Part shown: positions 63,076 to 64,000 of the stretch, piece after piece
Numbering within the stretch: position 1 is the first letter of the stretch
How the letters are laid out: each line of letters starts with the position of its first letter
Assembly (NCBI GenBank): GCA_013400975.1
Contig: WBMZ01002704.1
Span: 62,001 to 126,000, forward strand
Direction of reading: 5' to 3'
DNA length: 64,000 nucleotides
DNA from: Atrichornis clamosus
Lineage: Eukaryota; Chordata; Aves; Passeriformes; Menuridae
The notes under the pieces: generated by a model
Seen by the model: the letters and a program-made list of their open reading frames with translations, nothing else
The model's database searches: none
Told to the model about the DNA's origin: nothing
Position numbers and translations under genes: made by a program

Positions 63076-63996
63076 CACAAGAGACAAAAGGAAGACTAGG
63101 AAATGTGGACTCATTGCTCAGTGAGTTGGGGGCCTTGTTACACTCAGGACTCAGGACAAAGAAGAGATGGAAGTACTGAATACCTTCTTTGTTTCAGTCT
63201 TTATTAGGACGACTGGCCTTCAGGAATCCCAGGGTGGAAAGTTAGAGCTAGAAAACTGGACCCTTAATGGAAGATCAGGTCAGGGAATATTTGAGAAATG
63301 GGGCATTGATCATGGTGGCTGAGAGAAGTGCCTGAAGACTGGAGGAAAAAAAATGTCCCCAACATCTTCCAGAAGGGCAAGAGATAAGACCTGAGGAACT
63401 AGAAGCTGGTCAGCCTTGATGCCTGGGAAGGTAATTCTGGAAACTATTTCCAGGCACATTAAGAATGAGAAAGTCATTGGAAGTAGTCAGCGTGTCTTCT
63501 CCAGGGCGAAGTCCTGGAGGGATGAGCAGACTGTGAGGTGGATTGAAAACTGCCTGAATAGCTGGCCCCAGAGGTCATGAAGAGTGGCATAAAGTCTAGC
63601 TGGAGGCCAGTGACTAGTGGTGTACCCCAACGATCAATACTGGAGCTAGTCCTGTTTAACATTCTTCATTAATGATCTGGATGATGGGGCAGAGTGCAAC
63701 TTTTCAAATGCCCAATTGGGAGGAATGGCTGATACACCAGAAGGCTGTGCTACTGTCTGGAGGGACCTTGACAGGCTGGTGAAATGGGCTGCCAAGAACC
63801 TCATGAAGTTCAACAAAGGGAACTGTGAAGGCCTGCACCTAGGGAAGAACTACCCCAAGTACCCATATGTGCTCTGAGGCACAAGTTGCCCAGGAAGATA
63901 GTGGAGACATTTCCATTGGAGTTATTTAAAAACCATCTAGATGTGGTCCTAAAGAAATGGCCTTAGGTGACCTTCTTGAGAAGGGGTTGTGGACAA
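63076..63996 (+). mobile_element. CR1 LINE, several internal deletions, runs to the window edge
   Basis: The copy follows the order of CR1 reverse transcriptase but in pieces: 'ctgaataccttctttgtttc', 'cctgaagactggaggaaaa', 'tgtgaggtggattgaaaact', 'attaatgatctggatgatgg', 'aacctcatgaagttcaacaa'. At about 63,878-63,885 it jumps to the 3' part ('gttgcccaggaagatagtgg'). Stops and shifts throughout mean it is inactive. Confidence 0.92.
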
Positions 63997-64000
63997 AAAG

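Overview
The window is bird nuclear DNA. It holds at least seven CR1 LINE copies with typical avian 3' ends, three solo LTRs of avian endogenous-retrovirus type, an AT-rich background and one SLRP gene in large introns. LTRs of this type are common in songbirds, but the species cannot be fixed from the sequence. The locus is the small leucine-rich proteoglycan cluster (DCN-LUM-KERA-EPYC in other vertebrates), at its EPYC end.

Layout: 1-22,087 is non-coding flank with one CR1 tail, one solo LTR, a (TG)20 microsatellite and a 63-bp tandem duplication. A TATA box at 22,134 and a good splice donor at 22,307 mark a possible non-coding first exon. The coding exons of EPYC (epiphycan, a cartilage class III SLRP) lie on the + strand at 24,414-24,581, 35,880-36,033, 39,575-39,733, 40,485-40,687, 42,330-42,425 and 43,924-44,094. 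They join in frame to a complete 316-residue secreted protein. Its introns hold two antisense solo LTRs and two antisense CR1 copies. Poly(A) signals follow at 44,428-44,444.

About 4.5 kb downstream, on the same strand, is a GC-rich intronless 336-codon ORF (48,613-49,623). Its C-terminal motif PGMxxPxNTxQxIMxQ and upstream Lys/Arg-rich block match what I recall of mammalian CCER1, the intronless testis gene next to EPYC in mammals. An in-frame TAG ends it, and 30 further acidic codons follow in the same frame before a TAA. This is the most interesting item in the window: a poorly described avian CCER1 with an apparently cut-off glutamate-rich tail.

The rest (49.8-64 kb) is non-coding: three CR1 copies, a CpG-rich patch at about 56.93-57.20 kb with no recognised gene, and an unidentified GC-richer segment at 62.56-63.0 kb. 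EPYC and CCER1 are linked by conserved synteny, not by a known shared pathway: one encodes a cartilage matrix protein, the other a male germ-cell protein. I found no rRNA, tRNA, CRISPR or prokaryotic features.
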